NCBI RefSeq assembly: GCF_011927825.1
Contig: NZ_JAATJI010000001.1
Location: forward strand, 558,001-622,000
Origin: Polymorphobacter fuscus
Lineage (GTDB): Bacteria; Pseudomonadota; Alphaproteobacteria; Sphingomonadales; Sphingomonadaceae
DNA length: 64,000 bases
Reading direction: 5' to 3'
The notes under the pieces were generated by a model that worked only from the letters and a program-made list of their open reading frames with translations, had not been told where the DNA came from and made no database searches. This document shows, piece after piece, positions 63,266 through 64,000 of this stretch. Position 1 is the first letter of the stretch; every line of letters begins with the position of its first letter. A program made the translations under genes and the position numbers.

Positions 63266-64000
63266 ATGTCGTTGCCGATTGAATCTTCGGCGTTCAAGGA
63301 CATCGTCATTGTCCTTGGCGCCGCCGGGCTGGTCATTCCGGCCTTTGCAGCGTTGCGCATTTCGCCCGTCGTCGGGTTCATCCTTATCGGCATCGGCGTC
63401 GGGCCGTTCGGTCTCGGCGCGCTCGCAGAGCATATTCCGCTGCTTGGCGCCTTCAGTATTTCCGATGCGGAGGTCCTGGCAGCACCGGCCGAAATCGGCA
63501 TCTGCCTACTGCTGTTCGCACTCGGGCTCGAATTGTCGGTCGACCGGCTCCGAACCATGCGAAAGCTCGTGTTCGGCGTCGGGACAGCCCAGATTGTCGC
63601 CTGCGCTGCCGCGTTGATGCTCGCCATGCTGCCCCTGGGGCTCGGCGCCGGAGTTACCGCGGCCTTTGCGATTGCGTTGACCATGTCCTCGACAGCCGTC
63701 GGGCTTCAGATGCTCAGCGCAAGCGGCCGCATGGGCACGCAGGCCGGCCGCACATCGTTCGGCATATTGTTGGCGCAAGATATCGCCATCGCGCCGATCC
63801 TGCTGCTGATCACCGCCGGCAGTGCGCGCGGCGGCTTCTTCCCGTCACTCGGCATGGGCCTGCTTGCCATCGCCGGTATCATGCTTGCAGGGCGGCTGGT
63901 GGTGCCGACGCTGTTCCTTCAGGCCGCGCGCACGCGCCGGCCCGAACTGTTTCTCGCCGCCTCGCTTGTCGTGCTGATCGGCAGCGCTGCCGCCGCGACG
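63266..64000 (+). CDS. CPA2 cation:proton antiporter (Kef-like), 5' part
   Basis: The ATG at 63266 opens 245 codons to the right edge without a stop. Seven or more hydrophobic helices are visible, with LLFALGLELSVDRLRTMRK near 92-110 (the family's discontinuous helix region) and SSTAVGLQMLSASGRMGTQAG near 142-162, both typical of KefB/KefC-type potassium or sodium/proton antiporters. The C-terminal part, including any TrkA-N nucleotide-binding domain, is cut off, so the Kef versus RosB/YbaL subgroup cannot be told. It lies 46 bp after icd on the same strand. Confidence 0.9.
   Translation, partial: MSLPIESSAFKDIVIVLGAAGLVIPAFAALRISPVVGFILIGIGVGPFGLGALAEHIPLLGAFSISDAEVLAAPAEIGICLLLFALGLELSVDRLRTMRKLVFGVGTAQIVACAAALMLAMLPLGLGAGVTAAFAIALTMSSTAVGLQMLSASGRMGTQAGRTSFGILLAQDIAIAPILLLITAGSARGGFFPSLGMGLLAIAGIMLAGRLVVPTLFLQAARTRRPELFLAASLVVLIGSAAAAT

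Overview
The window is GC-rich chromosomal DNA that looks alphaproteobacterial, most likely from the order Sphingomonadales. The pointers are two secreted proteins ending in the PEPxxWA-type sorting tail common in sphingomonads, a DUF2794 gene, the gene set around clpP-clpX, tig and the CIO-type cydAB, and a pstA with a long periplasmic insert. I cannot assign a genus from the sequence alone. Genes are tightly packed, often overlap by 1-4 bases, and are nearly all core or conserved accessory genes. No integrase, transposase, plasmid gene or CRISPR array is visible.

Layout. 1-3616: glycerol use (glpK, divergent glpD) and a membrane di-iron hydroxylase. 3651-5627: a TPP riboswitch and thiC. 5628-7000: a visibly AT-richer patch with an unrecognised gene, the best candidate for acquired DNA. 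7000-9952: secreted and envelope proteins, including two PEPxxWA-CTERM proteins that share a near-identical 3' end and downstream hairpin. 9953-16933: small unknowns, clpX, clpP, an acyltransferase, trigger factor with a histidine-rich tail, and tRNA-Leu. 16992-19700: cydAB followed by two tiny membrane-protein genes. 19849-26344 (+): fhs, an esterase, alkB and a large indolepyruvate:ferredoxin oxidoreductase. 26412-30039 (-): pyrB, a catalytically degenerate pyrC and a SPOR protein. 30145-34029 (-): bamD, a 2H phosphoesterase, an aldehyde dehydrogenase and a quinone oxidoreductase. 34110-36325: oxyR divergent from ahpC-ahpD. 36373-38821: cysE, DUF2794, an SDR and a small unknown.

38910-46905 (-) is one long phosphate module in the order gph-phoR-pstS-pstC-pstA-pstB-phoU-phoB. 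Facing it is glmU-glmS (47047-50219), which makes UDP-GlcNAc. 50227-53398 carries an FKBP isomerase, a dienelactone-hydrolase-like protein, tRNA-Lys overlapping the end of folK, and a family-5 uracil-DNA glycosylase coupled to a YqaJ-type nuclease. 53371-57122 (-) holds ppx-rlmE and aguA-aguB (agmatine to putrescine). tRNA-Gln and tRNA-Ala follow, then an acyl-CoA synthetase, psd-pssA (phosphatidylethanolamine synthesis), a LOG-family protein, icd and the start of a CPA2 cation/proton antiporter cut by the right edge.

No obviously new multi-gene system stands out. The most promising leads are the AT-rich patch, the duplicated PEP-CTERM 3' modules, the histidine-rich trigger factor, the cyd microproteins, the UDG-YqaJ pair and the folK/tRNA-Lys overlap. 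All function calls come from reading motifs; no database search was run.
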